Assembly: GCF_023983475.1 (NCBI RefSeq)
Contig: NZ_CP092712.1
Span: 1,302,001 to 1,366,000 of the forward strand
From: Aliivibrio fischeri ATCC 7744 = JCM 18803 = DSM 507
GTDB taxonomy: Bacteria > Pseudomonadota > Gammaproteobacteria > Enterobacterales > Vibrionaceae
Direction of reading: 5' to 3'
Length of the DNA: 64,000 nucleotides
In this document: positions 7,406 to 17,933 of the stretch, in pieces
Position numbering within the stretch: position 1 is the stretch's first letter
Layout: every line of letters begins with the position of its first letter
Translations under genes and position numbers: made by a program
The notes under the pieces: model-generated
The model's database searches: none
Told to the model about the DNA's origin: nothing
What the model saw: the letters and a program-made list of their open reading frames with translations, nothing else

Positions 7406-9481
7406 TTAATATATGGTTTCTTTGATATGCGCTAATTCAAAATAGCAATTTCGGCCATTTTCTTTTGCTTGATATAGTGCTCTATCAGCAGTATTAACCA
7501 GAGAATTCAGACTGAGTTGGTTTTCAGGATCTTTGTTATAACCAATACCGACAGAGATTGATAAATAGCACGAACAAGTTGATGCCTTATGTGGTATTAA
7601 TAGCTTTTTCACTTCTATTAATAACTTATCTAATTTTTGGCGGATCTTTTCTGGCTTTATGCTCGGTATTAGGACGAAAAATTCGTCGCCACCATAGCGA
7701 TATACTTGGGTCTCTAAACTATGAAAACCTTGCTTGATTAAACGACTCACTTGAATAAGAACTTCATCACCAGCAATATGGCCATAAGTATCGTTGTATT
7801 CTTTATAATGGTCGATATCGATCATTATCCCTGTGTACTCTTGATTCTGTTGTTGTTTTAATTGATTGAAATGAGCTTCAAGAGATTTTCTATTCCATAC
7901 CTGTGTAAGGTGATCCGTTTGGGATAAATGCAAAAGTTGTTGGCGATTGTATTGGTTTTCAAGTGCGATGGATATGTAGCTTATGAGTTGTGAAAACAGT
8001 TCAAAATGGAAAGTTTGATACTGGTAGCTTTCTCTTGCTTGTATGGTGAACACCCCTTTTACTTCACCATTGATAGTAATAGGAGAGAACATAGCCGATT
8101 TAAATTGCACTTTGCTATCACAACGATCACCTAACATTGCTACTTTTTGTTCGCTGTTCATATGATTAAAATAAAAAGCAGAATTACTTTTTATGCAGTA
8201 ACTCATATAAGTGGCTTCACTTTTACAATCGGTGATGTATGGCGTTTGCGCTGGTAAATTATTATCCAAGTAATGAATCGTAATTTGATCTTGTTCAGAG
8301 TTATAAAATCCCAGAGCGAGCGTATCTGTTTGAAACAGAGAGGCAAGGTCTTGCTGTATTTGTGGCAATGCATTTTTAATATCACTACTGGTATTAATGT
8401 AATGCCCAACTTTATTTATAACGGCTAAATTATCCGATAGTGATTTCATGGTACTTAGGTTTAATTTAGCAACGTTTAAGCGATACAGCTGTTGTAAATA
8501 ATCACCTTCACGCTTAAGCAACTCTCTTCTTGAATTAAGTAATGAAGAGGTAAGGGTTTGATAATGTTTCTCACGAATATTGATATCATCGATGTCTTTT
8601 ATTCTTAATAGAATGATATCGTTGAAACCATCGATAAGCTTGTCACTTTCTATTTTTTTTGCCACAGCTAAGCCAAGAGCAATAAATTGATCTAGTTTTT
8701 TATATTGCAAGCAACTAGTTAAAAAGTGGCAATATTCTAAGATCATTTCAGCATAATAATAATCATGCTCGGATATTTGCATATTCTCAATAGATAAGAG
8801 ATGAAGTTTATCAGCTTGTTTGAATTCACCTGAATGGCTTGCTATCTCTGCTTTAATTTTGTAGTAAAACCCTAAATATCTTGGTTCATTTTTAATATCT
8901 TGATATAGCTTTTCAAGTAATTCATTTGCTTCGGCAAAAAGGAATTGCTTAGCTTTTATTTCTGCAATATTAAAATATGATAGGGCTGTGGCAGTCTTAG
9001 GACCATGTTGAGAAAGTAGTTCGGCAGCTTGTGTTAGGTAGATTAAGGCCTCATTAAAATTACCTATTTGACGGAAAATATCGCCAATGTTGTTTTTAAT
9101 GATGCCCGTAATGTAACCATCACAAAACTGCTGCATTTTTTCGGCTTTTGTCAGAAACTTTTGAGCATAAAAGTAATTTCCGAGCATGCCATAAAGTGTG
9201 CCGATATTGTAATGACAGAAACAGATTAAAAATTCTTGTTGGTTTTGTTGACTAAAATTAATCGCATCAAAAAAGACACTAATAGAGTCAATGAGTTTTC
9301 CTGAGCGAGAAAGTTGATAGGCTTGAAAAATGAGCTCAAATTCAGTTGGGATCGTTTTTTTTTGCTTTGATGCTTCGACTATTAAAAGATTAAGACGTAA
9401 CAGTACCTGCTCTTTTGAAGAAGCCATAGGTAATTGTCGTACTTGTTCGAGCAGCAACTCATTCCATTGATTCTTAGCCAT
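7406..9481 (-). CDS. TPR-GAF-GGDEF diguanylate cyclase
   Basis: 691 residues, apparently soluble. About residues 60-330 are helical repeats of TPR type (FCHYNIGTLYGMLGNYFYAQKFL, NNIGDIFRQIGNFNEALIYL); a GAF-like segment spans about 345-500; the C-terminal GGDEF domain has an intact YGGDEFF at 596-602 plus DHLTQVWNR, MIDIDHYKEYND and TADRALYQAK. It should therefore make cyclic di-GMP from two GTP. No RxxD product-inhibition site is visible before the motif. It sits between nrdB and yfaE on the same strand, after an nrdB terminator at 9645-9666, so it likely has its own promoter in 9482-9644. Confidence 0.85.
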   Translation of the reverse strand: MAKNQWNELLLEQVRQLPMASSKEQVLLRLNLLIVEASKQKKTIPTEFELIFQAYQLSRSGKLIDSISVFFDAINFSQQNQQEFLICFCHYNIGTLYGMLGNYFYAQKFLTKAEKMQQFCDGYITGIIKNNIGDIFRQIGNFNEALIYLTQAAELLSQHGPKTATALSYFNIAEIKAKQFLFAEANELLEKLYQDIKNEPRYLGFYYKIKAEIASHSGEFKQADKLHLLSIENMQISEHDYYYAEMILEYCHFLTSCLQYKKLDQFIALGLAVAKKIESDKLIDGFNDIILLRIKDIDDINIREKHYQTLTSSLLNSRRELLKREGDYLQQLYRLNVAKLNLSTMKSLSDNLAVINKVGHYINTSSDIKNALPQIQQDLASLFQTDTLALGFYNSEQDQITIHYLDNNLPAQTPYITDCKSEATYMSYCIKSNSAFYFNHMNSEQKVAMLGDRCDSKVQFKSAMFSPITINGEVKGVFTIQARESYQYQTFHFELFSQLISYISIALENQYNRQQLLHLSQTDHLTQVWNRKSLEAHFNQLKQQQNQEYTGIMIDIDHYKEYNDTYGHIAGDEVLIQVSRLIKQGFHSLETQVYRYGGDEFFVLIPSIKPEKIRQKLDKLLIEVKKLLIPHKASTCSCYLSISVGIGYNKDPENQLSLNSLVNTADRALYQAKENGRNCYFELAHIKETIY

Positions 9482-9640
9482 AATTCTTTTTTATAATTTT
9501 TAGTCTAATTACAAGAGATTATCGCATGGATGTGTTTTTATATGAAGCGAAGTCTCATTTCTAAGTTGTTAAAAATGAAAATTGTGCGCAAGGTTGAATT
9601 ATTATCCGCAAATCTATCAATAAGGTTTATTGCTGATAAT

Positions 9641-9666
9641 AAAAAGCCGAGCATGAAAGCTCGGCT
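9641..9666 (-). terminator. Terminator of nrdB
   Basis: Stem AGCCGAGC (9645-9652) / GCTCGGCT (9659-9666); on the minus strand it is followed by TTTTTATT. Confidence 0.85.
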
Positions 9667-9687
9667 TCGGCGTTTATATATGTTTGT

Positions 9688-10821
9688 TTATAATTCGAAA
9701 TCGCCTAAATCGTCCGCATCAACATCATTGTCAATTTGGCCTACTAGGTAGGAACTGATTTCGGTTTCTTGTGGAGCAACTTGAACGTTATCAGAACTTA
9801 ACCATGAATTAATCCATGGGATAGGGTTCTGTGTTGCGCCTTCGTAAGCACTATTTAGACCAACCGCTTTCATGCGAAGGTTCGTAATATACTCTACGTA
9901 TTGGCAAAGAATATCTTTGTTTAAACCAATCATTGAGCCATCTTTAAATAGGTAGTTTGCCCATTGTTTTTCTTGCTCAGCTGCTGCTTTAAATAGATCA
10001 AAACATTCTTGTTCGCATTCTGCTGCAATCTCAACAAACTCAGGATCATCTTGTCCAGTACGAAGTAAGTTCAACATGTGTTGAGTACTTGTTAGGTGTA
10101 ATGATTCATCTCGAGCGATCAGCTTGATGATTTTTGCGTTACCTTCCATTAGTTCACGTTCAGCAAAAGCAAATGAACAAGCAAAACTTACGTAGAATCG
10201 AATGGCTTCTAATGCGTTAACTGACATTAAGCATAGGTACAATTTCTTTTTAAGCTCGCGTTTAGAAATAGTAATTTCTTGACCGTTTAAAACGTGTGTA
10301 CCTTCACCGAAGCGATGATAATCATTTGTTGCTTGAATTAGATTATCGTAATAGTGGGCAATGTCTTTTGCGCGCTTTAAGATCTCTTCATTTTCAACAA
10401 TATCATCAAAAATAACAGAAGGGTTATTCACGATATTACGAATAATATGAGTATAAGAGCGTGAGTGAATTGTTTCAGAGAACGACCAAGTTTCAATCCA
10501 CGTCTCTAGTTCAGGGATAGAAACAAGAGGAAGCAGAGCAACGTTTGGACTACGACCTTGAATTGAATCAAGTAACGTTTGGTACTTTAAGTTACTGATA
10601 AAAATGTGTTGTTCGTGTTCTGGTAAGTTGTTGTAATCAATACGGTCACCAGAAACATCAACTTCTTCCGGACGCCAGAAAAATGAAAGTTGTTTTTCGA
10701 TAAGTTTTTCAAAAATTTGAAACTTTTGTTGGTCATAACGAGCAACGTTTACCGAGTTGCCTAAAAACATAGGTTCTTTCAATTGATCATTTTTTTCTTG
10801 TCGGAAAGTACTGTACGCCAT
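9688..10821 (-). CDS. nrdB: Ribonucleoside-diphosphate reductase, class Ia beta subunit
   Basis: 377 residues, the E. coli NrdB size. Diiron and radical residues are visible at one-residue offset from E. coli: Asp85, Glu116, His119 and radical Tyr123 in [17 protein letters not shown]. The C-terminal DDLGDFEL matches the flexible tail that docks on NrdA. The subunit makes the tyrosyl radical that NrdA needs to reduce NDPs to dNDPs in the cytoplasm. It lies 172 bp downstream of nrdA across a hairpin, so its level may be set by partial read-through. Confidence 0.95.
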   Translation of the reverse strand: MAYSTFRQEKNDQLKEPMFLGNSVNVARYDQQKFQIFEKLIEKQLSFFWRPEEVDVSGDRIDYNNLPEHEQHIFISNLKYQTLLDSIQGRSPNVALLPLVSIPELETWIETWSFSETIHSRSYTHIIRNIVNNPSVIFDDIVENEEILKRAKDIAHYYDNLIQATNDYHRFGEGTHVLNGQEITISKRELKKKLYLCLMSVNALEAIRFYVSFACSFAFAERELMEGNAKIIKLIARDESLHLTSTQHMLNLLRTGQDDPEFVEIAAECEQECFDLFKAAAEQEKQWANYLFKDGSMIGLNKDILCQYVEYITNLRMKAVGLNSAYEGATQNPIPWINSWLSSDNVQVAPQETEISSYLVGQIDNDVDADDLGDFEL

Positions 10822-10953
10822 GGAAACCTCAATGTTATCAAAGCCAAAGAAATAGAAAAGGGCTCTTTATTTAAAAATTATGCCGATAGATACCTATACG
10901 AACTTAGGTACATATTGGATTAACCATTAAAGATGTTGAAACTAAAGATAATA

Positions 10954-10975
10954 AGCCCGCTAATGAAAGCGGGCT
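10954..10975 (-). terminator. Intercistronic hairpin between nrdA and nrdB
   Basis: Perfect 8-bp stem AGCCCGCT / AGCGGGCT, loop AATGAA. No real U run on the minus strand (TTATTAT), so it is more likely a partial attenuator or mRNA-stability hairpin than a full terminator. Confidence 0.55.
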
Positions 10976-10993
10976 AAATATTAATGTGAAAAC

Positions 10994-13270
10994 TTAGATC
11001 TTACAACCGCCGCCTGCACAATCGTCATCTTGTCCTAGGTCGTCTTGTGAGTCGCTAGCACCATCACGAGTGTTATGGTAGTAAAGTGTTTTAAGACCAA
11101 GCTTATAAGCCGTTAGAAGGTCTTTTAATAACAGCTTCATAGGCACTTTGCCATTTGGTTGAATGTTTGGATCGTAATTAGTATTCGCTGAAATTGCTTG
11201 GTCAACGAATTTTTGCATGATACCTACAAGCTGTAGATAACCATCATTTGAACCAATGTTCCAAAGTAGCTCATAGTTGTTTTTCAGATTCGCAAAATCA
11301 GGAACAACTTGTTTTAAAATACCATCTTTTGATGCTTTAACTGATACAAAGCCACGTGGTGGTTCAATACCGTTAGTTGCATTTGAGATTTGAGAAGACG
11401 TCTCAGATGGCATCAATGCAGATAGTGTAGAGTTACGTAGACCGTGTGTCTTGATCTCTTCACGCAATGTTTCCCAATCTAAATGCAATTCTTCATTACA
11501 GATAGCATCGATATCTTTCTTGTAAGAATCGATTGGTAGAATACCTTGAGCATAGGTTGTTTCATTGAAAGCAGGACATGCGCCTTGCTCTTTTGCTAGA
11601 CCAACAGATGCTTTTAATAGGTAGTATTGAATCGCTTCAAATGTTTTGTGCGTTAAACCATTTGCACTACCATCAGAGTATTTCACACCATTTTTTGCAA
11701 GGTAGTAAGCGTAGTTAATAACACCCACACCTAATGTACGGCGGTTCATTGTTGATTTATATGCCGCTGGAAGAGGGTAGTCTTGATAATCTAAAAGCGC
11801 ATCAAGAGCACGAACAGCAAGCTCAGCAAGCTCTTCAAGTTCTTCTAGTTTTTCAATTGCACCTAAGTTAAATGCAGAAAGCGTACATAATGCAATTTCA
11901 CCTTCTTCGTCATTAACGTGAGTTAGTGGCTTAGTTGGAAGTGCAATTTCTAAACATAGGTTAGATTGGCGTACAGGCGCAACACTTGGGTCAAATGGAC
12001 TGTGTGTATTACAGTGGTCAACGTTTTGAATGTAAATACGGCCAGTTGATGCACGTTCTTGCATTAGTAGTGAGAACAGCTCAATTGCTTTTACTGTTTC
12101 ACGTTTAATCGACGTGTCTTGCTCGTATTGTTCATATAGGCGTTCAAATTCAACTTGATCAGCAAAGAACGCATCGTATAGCCCTGGAACATCTGAAGGT
12201 GAGAACAAGCTAATGTTTCCGCCTTTGATTAAGCGTGTGTACATCAGTTTATTGATTTGTACACCGTAATCCATATGACGAACGCGGTTCTCTTCAACAC
12301 CACGGTTGTTTTTAAGAACAAGCAGAGATTCTACTTCACGGTGCCAAATAGGGTAGAACAGCGTTGCTGCGCCACCACGAACACCACCTTGTGAACAACA
12401 TTTAACAGCTGTCTGGAAGTATTTGTAGAATGGGATACAACCTGTGTGGAATGCTTCACCATCACGGATTTCAGAACCAAGAGCACGAATACGACCCGCG
12501 TTGATACCGATACCAGCACGTTGAGATACATAACGAACAATAGAACCTGCTGTTGCATTAATTGAATCTAAGCTATCGTCACACTCAATTAATACACATG
12601 AGCTAAATTGACGAGTAGGAGTACGTACACCAGACATGATTGGTGTTGGCAGTGAGATCTTAAACTGTGACGTAGCATCATAGAAACGCTTGATGTAATC
12701 AAGACGAGTATCTTTTGGATATTTAGCAAATAGACACGCCGCAACAAGGATATAAAGGAACTGTGCACTCTCGTAAATTGCGCCCGTTACGCGGTTTTGA
12801 ACAAAGTACTTACCTTCAAGTTGTTTAACTGCAGCATAAGAGAAGTCCATGTCACGATTGTGATCGATCATTTGATCCATTAGATCAAATTCTTCTTGAG
12901 TGTAGTCGTCAACAATATGTTTATCGTATTTACCAAGCTCGATAAGGTTCAGAACGTGGTTGAACAGCGTTGGTGGCTCGAATTGGCCATATGCTTTCTT
13001 ACGAAGGTGGAAAACAGACAAGCGAGCAGCTAAATATTGATAATCTGGAGTGTCTTCAGAAATTAAATCAGCGGCAGCTTTGATGATGGTTTCATGAATA
13101 TCAGAAGTCTTCATGCCATCGTAAAATTGGATATGAGATTTCATTTCGACTTGTGATACAGAAACATTATCTAGACCTTCTGCAGCCCATGTGATCACTT
13201 TATGGATCTTGTCTAGATTAATTTTTTCTGTGCTGCCATTTCGCTTAGTAACGGTAAGCTGTTGAGTCAT
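10994..13270 (-). CDS. nrdA: Ribonucleoside-diphosphate reductase, class Ia alpha subunit
   Basis: 758 residues. N-terminal ATP-cone (VTKRNGSTEKINLDKIHKVI), catalytic barrel with SSCVLIE, NLCLEIALPT and ALCTLSAFNLG, the segments that carry the active-site cysteines, and the C-terminal redox pair Cys751/Cys756 in CAGGGCKI. The enzyme reduces ribonucleoside diphosphates with electrons from glutaredoxin or thioredoxin. The ATP-cone implies dATP inhibition. First gene of the nrdAB unit; its upstream region has NrdR-like boxes and a DnaA box. Confidence 0.96.
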   Translation of the reverse strand: MTQQLTVTKRNGSTEKINLDKIHKVITWAAEGLDNVSVSQVEMKSHIQFYDGMKTSDIHETIIKAAADLISEDTPDYQYLAARLSVFHLRKKAYGQFEPPTLFNHVLNLIELGKYDKHIVDDYTQEEFDLMDQMIDHNRDMDFSYAAVKQLEGKYFVQNRVTGAIYESAQFLYILVAACLFAKYPKDTRLDYIKRFYDATSQFKISLPTPIMSGVRTPTRQFSSCVLIECDDSLDSINATAGSIVRYVSQRAGIGINAGRIRALGSEIRDGEAFHTGCIPFYKYFQTAVKCCSQGGVRGGAATLFYPIWHREVESLLVLKNNRGVEENRVRHMDYGVQINKLMYTRLIKGGNISLFSPSDVPGLYDAFFADQVEFERLYEQYEQDTSIKRETVKAIELFSLLMQERASTGRIYIQNVDHCNTHSPFDPSVAPVRQSNLCLEIALPTKPLTHVNDEEGEIALCTLSAFNLGAIEKLEELEELAELAVRALDALLDYQDYPLPAAYKSTMNRRTLGVGVINYAYYLAKNGVKYSDGSANGLTHKTFEAIQYYLLKASVGLAKEQGACPAFNETTYAQGILPIDSYKKDIDAICNEELHLDWETLREEIKTHGLRNSTLSALMPSETSSQISNATNGIEPPRGFVSVKASKDGILKQVVPDFANLKNNYELLWNIGSNDGYLQLVGIMQKFVDQAISANTNYDPNIQPNGKVPMKLLLKDLLTAYKLGLKTLYYHNTRDGASDSQDDLGQDDDCAGGGCKI

Positions 13271-13367
13271 TTGTCTACTTTTCCTTTAAATAAAGAACGA
13301 AGATGTAATTTTTGTAATTTTCGTTGTTAATTTGTGATCAAGCTCATAGTGGTGCGCTTTGAAATAA

Positions 13368-13414
13368 ACACAAGATATAGGGCTTAATGATTAATTGACT
13401 ACAAGATAGTGATT
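13368..13414 (-). promoter_or_regulatory. Tandem NrdR-like boxes
   Basis: Box 1 at 13368-13383 reads ACACAAGATATAGGGC, and box 2 at 13399-13414 reads CTACAAGATAGTGATT; consensus ACACWATATATWGTGT. Start-to-start spacing is 31 bp, about three helical turns, the arrangement known for NrdR operators. They lie about 100-145 bp upstream of nrdA. Binding inferred. Confidence 0.65.
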
Positions 13415-13451
13415 ATTTTGCCTCTGATCAAGTTTCAAAATCATTGTCCCC

Positions 13452-13460
13452 TGTGGATAA
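13452..13460 (-). promoter_or_regulatory. DnaA box upstream of nrdA
   Basis: TGTGGATAA is a perfect DnaA box (TTATCCACA on the minus strand). In E. coli the nrdAB promoter is regulated by DnaA, so position and sequence agree. Confidence 0.6.
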
Positions 13461-13764
13461 CCTATGAATTAAAAAAAACAGTAAGTATCTACTAACCTAA
13501 TCACTTTAGTGATATCAAGGTGTGGGAAATGACGTTTTTTATTATGGTTGATAAGTAAGCAGTTAAAAAAATATTTTTCTTGATTTTTGTCGTTTATGAG
13601 GATCTTTGCATTTTAGAAAAAAATGATGATTTCTCATTCAATTTGGCATGATAAATGAAATGTGGAATTTAGGTATAGCAGTATATTAATTAAGGTTATA
13701 AATGGCTCTTTAATGAGACGCTTGTGTAATAAAAAGCCATTTAGTTTAAGAAAGAAGCAGTTGG

Positions 13765-14469
13765 TTACAATGTAGTGTGAACAATATAATTAACATCTAC
13801 ATTCTTACCAAGAGAGTAGCTATCGGTAAGAGGGTTATAATGCAAACCGGTAATACCGCGCTCTTGTAATGCGGTTTGATCTAACATTTTTAAGAGTTCA
13901 GAAGGGCGAATGAACTTATTATGATCGTGTGTACCTTTTGGTACTAACTTTAATAGTTGCTCTGCACCAACAATAGCAAATAAATAAGACTTGATATTAC
14001 GGTTCAGCGTTGAGAAGAATACGTGCCCACCAGGTTTTACCATTTTCGCACAAGAGCGGATAACTGAAAGTGGGTCAGGTACGTGCTCAAGCATTTCCAT
14101 ACAGGTCACCACATCATACGTCTCAGGGTTCTCTTCAGCGTGTTGTTCAGCCGTTGATTGAACGTATTCGAGTTTTGTTCCTGTCTCTAAAGCGTGTAAG
14201 CGTGCAACAGTTAAAGGTTCTTTCCCCATGTCTAAACCAATAACATCTGCTCCTTGTTTTGCCATGCTTTCAGCTAAAATCCCGCCACCACAGCCTACAT
14301 CAAGGACTTTTTTACCAAAGAGGCCATTTGCGTTTTCAAGCACGTAATTCAAACGAAGAGGGTTAATTTGGTGTAGAGGTTTAAATTCACCTTCTAAATC
14401 CCACCAACGTGAAGCCATATCTTCAAATTTTTTGATTTCTGCCGGGTCGACATTTAACTGCTGAGTCAT
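13765..14469 (-). CDS. ubiG: Ubiquinone biosynthesis O-methyltransferase
   Basis: 234 residues. Class I SAM methyltransferase with motif [10 protein letters not shown] at 55-63, the acidic LDMG strand, and [11 protein letters not shown]. The N-terminus ([29 protein letters not shown]) is typical of UbiG. It carries out both O-methylation steps of ubiquinone synthesis at the inner membrane surface. Divergent from gyrA, as in E. coli, which supports orthology. Start ATG at 14469 follows AAGGAATATT. Confidence 0.95.
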   Translation of the reverse strand: MTQQLNVDPAEIKKFEDMASRWWDLEGEFKPLHQINPLRLNYVLENANGLFGKKVLDVGCGGGILAESMAKQGADVIGLDMGKEPLTVARLHALETGTKLEYVQSTAEQHAEENPETYDVVTCMEMLEHVPDPLSVIRSCAKMVKPGGHVFFSTLNRNIKSYLFAIVGAEQLLKLVPKGTHDHNKFIRPSELLKMLDQTALQERGITGLHYNPLTDSYSLGKNVDVNYIVHTTL

Positions 14470-14794
14470 AGTTAATATTCCTTTTTTATATCCCTCTATT
14501 ATATACAGAAAAAAATGAGAAAGTGAGCATTTAAAATGGCGATTTTTTCAGCACATTTTCTGAGGTTTATCAAGAATATGATGCTCAGGTATGTGACTTG
14601 CTCCCGATTTCGCAGGATTCTTAAGCTTAAGAGCCATTTTGCAAATTAAAACGGTGCGAAATCCCACTTAACTGTGCTATATTTTGCAATCTTGCACGTT
14701 TATCAGTATTAATTATCTTGGTGCATAGAAGTAGTATTATTTGCTAAGGCAATTGATATTGATACGACAGAACTAATTGAGGGATATTGGCTCT
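14470..14794. promoter_or_regulatory. ubiG/gyrA divergent promoter region (325 bp)
   Basis: No gene. The best gyrA promoter candidate is an extended -10, TGCTATATT at 14675-14683, giving a leader of about 105 nt; its -35 is poor. No other site recognised. Confidence 0.4.
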
Positions 14795-17431
14795 ATGAGC
14801 GATCTTGCTAAAGAGATCACGCCCGTAAATATTGAAGATGAGCTTCGAGGTTCTTACCTAGACTATGCGATGTCAGTAATCGTTGGTCGTGCTCTTCCCG
14901 ATGTGCGTGATGGCCTAAAACCAGTACACCGCCGCGTTTTATTCGCAATGGATGTACTAGGTAATGATTGGAATAAACCATATAAAAAATCTGCCCGTGT
15001 TGTTGGCGACGTAATCGGTAAATATCACCCTCATGGTGATAGTGCTGTTTATGACACCATCGTACGTATGGCGCAACCGTTCTCACTACGCTATATGCTA
15101 GTTGATGGCCAAGGTAACTTTGGTTCTATCGATGGTGACTCAGCGGCGGCGATGCGTTATACCGAAGTTCGTATGGCGAAAATCGCTCACGAACTGTTGG
15201 CTGACCTAGATAAAGAAACTGTAGATTATGTTCCTAACTATGATGGTACAGAACAGATCCCTGCAGTATTACCAACAAAGATCCCGAACCTACTTGTAAA
15301 TGGTTCATCGGGTATCGCGGTTGGTATGGCAACAAACATCCCACCACACAACTTAACAGAAGTGGTAAATGGTTGTTTGGCTTTCATCGAAAATGAAGAA
15401 ATCACGATCGATGAGCTAATGAACTACATTCCAGGTCCTGACTTCCCGACAGCTGCATTGATCAGTGGTCGTAAAGGCATCGTTGATGCTTATAAGACAG
15501 GTCGTGGTAAAGTTTACATGCGTTCTAAAGCAAATATCGAAGCTGACAAGAATGGTAAAGAAACCATTATTGTTACAGAGATCCCTTATCAAGTTAACAA
15601 AGCTCGCTTGATCGAAAAGATCGCTGAGCTAGTTAAGGATAAGAAAGTAGAAGGCATTTCAGCACTACGTGACGAATCTGATAAAGATGGTATGCGTATT
15701 GTTATTGAATGTAAGCGTGATGCAGTAGGTGAGGTTGTTCTTAATAACCTTTACTCTCTGACTCAACTTCAAACTACATTCGGTATCAACATGGTTGCAC
15801 TAGATAATGGTCAACCAAAATTATTCAACCTGAAAGAAATGTTGAAGTGTTTCGTTGATCACCGTCGTGAAGTAGTAACTCGCCGTACTATTTTTGAATT
15901 ACGCAAAGCGCGTGATCGTGCTCATATCCTTGAAGGTTTAGCACTAGCATTAGCGAATATCGATGAAATCATCGAATTAATCCGTAATGCACCAACACCA
16001 GCAGAAGCAAAAGAAGGTCTAATCTCACGTGGTTGGGATTTAGGTAACGTTGCTTCAATGCTAGAGCGTGCTGGTACTGATGCTGCTCGTCCGGATTGGT
16101 TAGAGCCAGAGTTTGGTATTCGTGAAGGTAAATACTTCTTAACAGAACAACAAGCTCAAGCAATTCTAGAACTTCGTCTACACCGTTTAACTGGTTTAGA
16201 GCACGAGAAGATTTTAGATGAATACAAAGCACTATTAGATGAAATCGCAGAGCTAATGCATATTCTTGCAAGCACTGAACGTCTAATGGAAGTGATCCGT
16301 GACGAATTAGTGATGGTTCGCGACATGTACGGTGATGAGCGTCGCACTGAAATTGGCGCAGCGATCCATGACATCGACATGGAAGACCTAATCACACAAG
16401 AAGATGTTGTAGTAACTCTTTCTCGTGAAGGTTATGTTAAGTACCAAATTCTGAGCGATTACGAAGCACAACGTCGTGGTGGTAAAGGTAAGAGTGCAAC
16501 TAAGATGAAAGATGAAGATTTCATCGAACGTCTACTTGTTGCGAATACTCATGATAATATCCTTTGTTTCTCTACACGTGGTAAAGCGTATAGCTTGAAA
16601 GTATTCCAATTACCTCAAGCAAGTCGTACTGCTCGTGGTAAGCCAATCGTAAACATTCTTCCTCTAGAAGAAGGTGAGCGTATTACAGCTATTCTACCAG
16701 TATCTGGATACTCTGAAGATAAGTTTATCTTCATGGCAACAGGTGATGGTACTGTTAAGAAAACATCACTAGATCAATTTGCAAAAGTTCGTGCAAACGG
16801 CTTAATCGCAGTAAATCTACGTGAAGATGATTCACTAATCGGTGTTGATATCACTGATGGTTCAAGTGAAATCATGCTGTTCTCTAAAGCAGGTAAAGTG
16901 GTTCGTTTCAACGAAGAACAAGTTCGTGGTATGGGCCGTACAGCTTCTGGTGTTCGTGGTATGAAACTGTCTGGTGAAGATCAGGTTGTTTCGTTAATCG
17001 TTCCTTCTAATGAAGGCGATATCTTAACAGTGACTCAAAATGGTTACGGTAAACGTACTGTTCTTTCTGAGTACCCTGCGAAGAGCCGTGCAACGCAAGG
17101 TGTTGTATCTATCAAAGTTTCTGAACGTAACGGCAGTGTTGTCGGTGCAGTTCAAGCTGAAGATGGCGATGAATTCATGATGATCACTGACGCAGGTACG
17201 CTAGTACGTACTCGTGTATCAGAAGTTAGCCAAGTGGGTCGTAATACTCAAGGTGTAACATTGATCCGTACTTCTGAAAATGAAAATGTAGTTGCACTGC
17301 AACGCATTGATGAAGTTGAAGAAGCTGAAATCATTGAAGGCGAAGAGGGTGAAGTAACAGAGGCAACAGTAACAACTGAAGCAACTGAGGCTCCTCAAGC
17401 TGATACCGATGCTGAGAGCACTGAAGAATAA
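14795..17431 (+). CDS. gyrA: DNA gyrase subunit A
   Basis: 878 residues from ATG 14795 ([19 protein letters not shown]), with GAGGG about 11 nt upstream; the in-frame TTG at 14777 is too close to that site. Catalytic Tyr122 in MRYTEVR; the quinolone-determining region retains Ser83 and Asp87 (GDSAVYD) in E. coli numbering, the susceptible state. The C-terminal half has the DNA-wrapping beta-pinwheel blades with a GyrA box (RRGGKGK), and ends in an acidic tail rich in Glu and Thr. With GyrB it introduces negative supercoils. Followed by a strong terminator. Confidence 0.97.
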   Translation: MSDLAKEITPVNIEDELRGSYLDYAMSVIVGRALPDVRDGLKPVHRRVLFAMDVLGNDWNKPYKKSARVVGDVIGKYHPHGDSAVYDTIVRMAQPFSLRYMLVDGQGNFGSIDGDSAAAMRYTEVRMAKIAHELLADLDKETVDYVPNYDGTEQIPAVLPTKIPNLLVNGSSGIAVGMATNIPPHNLTEVVNGCLAFIENEEITIDELMNYIPGPDFPTAALISGRKGIVDAYKTGRGKVYMRSKANIEADKNGKETIIVTEIPYQVNKARLIEKIAELVKDKKVEGISALRDESDKDGMRIVIECKRDAVGEVVLNNLYSLTQLQTTFGINMVALDNGQPKLFNLKEMLKCFVDHRREVVTRRTIFELRKARDRAHILEGLALALANIDEIIELIRNAPTPAEAKEGLISRGWDLGNVASMLERAGTDAARPDWLEPEFGIREGKYFLTEQQAQAILELRLHRLTGLEHEKILDEYKALLDEIAELMHILASTERLMEVIRDELVMVRDMYGDERRTEIGAAIHDIDMEDLITQEDVVVTLSREGYVKYQILSDYEAQRRGGKGKSATKMKDEDFIERLLVANTHDNILCFSTRGKAYSLKVFQLPQASRTARGKPIVNILPLEEGERITAILPVSGYSEDKFIFMATGDGTVKKTSLDQFAKVRANGLIAVNLREDDSLIGVDITDGSSEIMLFSKAGKVVRFNEEQVRGMGRTASGVRGMKLSGEDQVVSLIVPSNEGDILTVTQNGYGKRTVLSEYPAKSRATQGVVSIKVSERNGSVVGAVQAEDGDEFMMITDAGTLVRTRVSEVSQVGRNTQGVTLIRTSENENVVALQRIDEVEEAEIIEGEEGEVTEATVTTEATEAPQADTDAESTEE

Positions 17432-17456
17432 TTTATTCTGATGTTTCCAAATAAAA

Positions 17457-17487
17457 AGCCCGCTTAGAAATAAGCGGGCTTTTTTTA
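17457..17487. terminator. Terminator downstream of gyrA
   Basis: 10-bp stem AGCCCGCTTA/TAAGCGGGCT with GAAA tetraloop and T6; an A tract on the other side means it could also act on the minus strand. Confidence 0.9.
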
Positions 17488-17534
17488 TTATTATGTCTCG
17501 TCCTGAAATGTGTTTACACATTTAGGACTTTTAT

Positions 17535-17933
17535 ATGACAAATCAAGAAAAAACAAAGAATAAGCGAACTCAACGCGATTATTCATTAGGCTTTAAATTG
17601 CAGCTTGTTGCCGCTATAGAAAAAGGCGATATGACCTATAAGCAAGCTCAAAACATTTATGGCATTCAAGGTCGATCTACCGTACTTACTTGGTTAAGAA
17701 AACACGGTAAGATGGACTGGTCTCAATCACCTAAGATTATTATGCCTAAATCCCCGAAAGCGAAAGAATCGCCTGCACAAAAAATTAAACGTTTAGAGCG
17801 AGAGCTTGATGATGAAAGAATGCGTAATTTATTACTTAATGAAGTAGTGAATATCATGGACGCAGAACATGGTGCAGGCCTTAGAAAAAAGTATATTGCC
17901 AAGGAGCAAGAAGTCTTCAAAAGCAGAAAATGA
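17535..17933 (+). CDS. IS3-family OrfA (transposase DNA-binding subunit)
   Basis: 132 residues. N-terminal helix-turn-helix (DYSLGFKLQLVAAIEKGDMTYKQAQ...VLTWLRKHG) recognises the IS ends; a C-terminal leucine-zipper coiled coil (KIKRLERELDDERMRNLLLNEVV) fits OrfA multimerisation. It overlaps orfB by 4 nt (ATGA), so orfB could be made by re-initiation; IS3 elements usually also make an OrfAB fusion by -1 frameshifting, and an A-rich stretch before the overlap could serve. Confidence 0.9.
   Translation: MTNQEKTKNKRTQRDYSLGFKLQLVAAIEKGDMTYKQAQNIYGIQGRSTVLTWLRKHGKMDWSQSPKIIMPKSPKAKESPAQKIKRLERELDDERMRNLLLNEVVNIMDAEHGAGLRKKYIAKEQEVFKSRK

Larger units (their letters stand above)
13271..13764. promoter_or_regulatory. 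nrdA promoter region / ubiG 3' side (494 bp, no gene)
   Basis: AT-rich stretch between the nrdA start and the ubiG stop, both on the minus strand. It contains the NrdR-like pair and DnaA box listed separately. A weak AAATGGCT/AGCCATTT inverted repeat (13700-13742) lies after ubiG; no clear terminator and no coding potential seen. Confidence 0.6.

Noticed and set aside
14777-14794. TTG as gyrA start
   Set aside because: Overlaps the GAGGG ribosome site of the conserved ATG at 14795.
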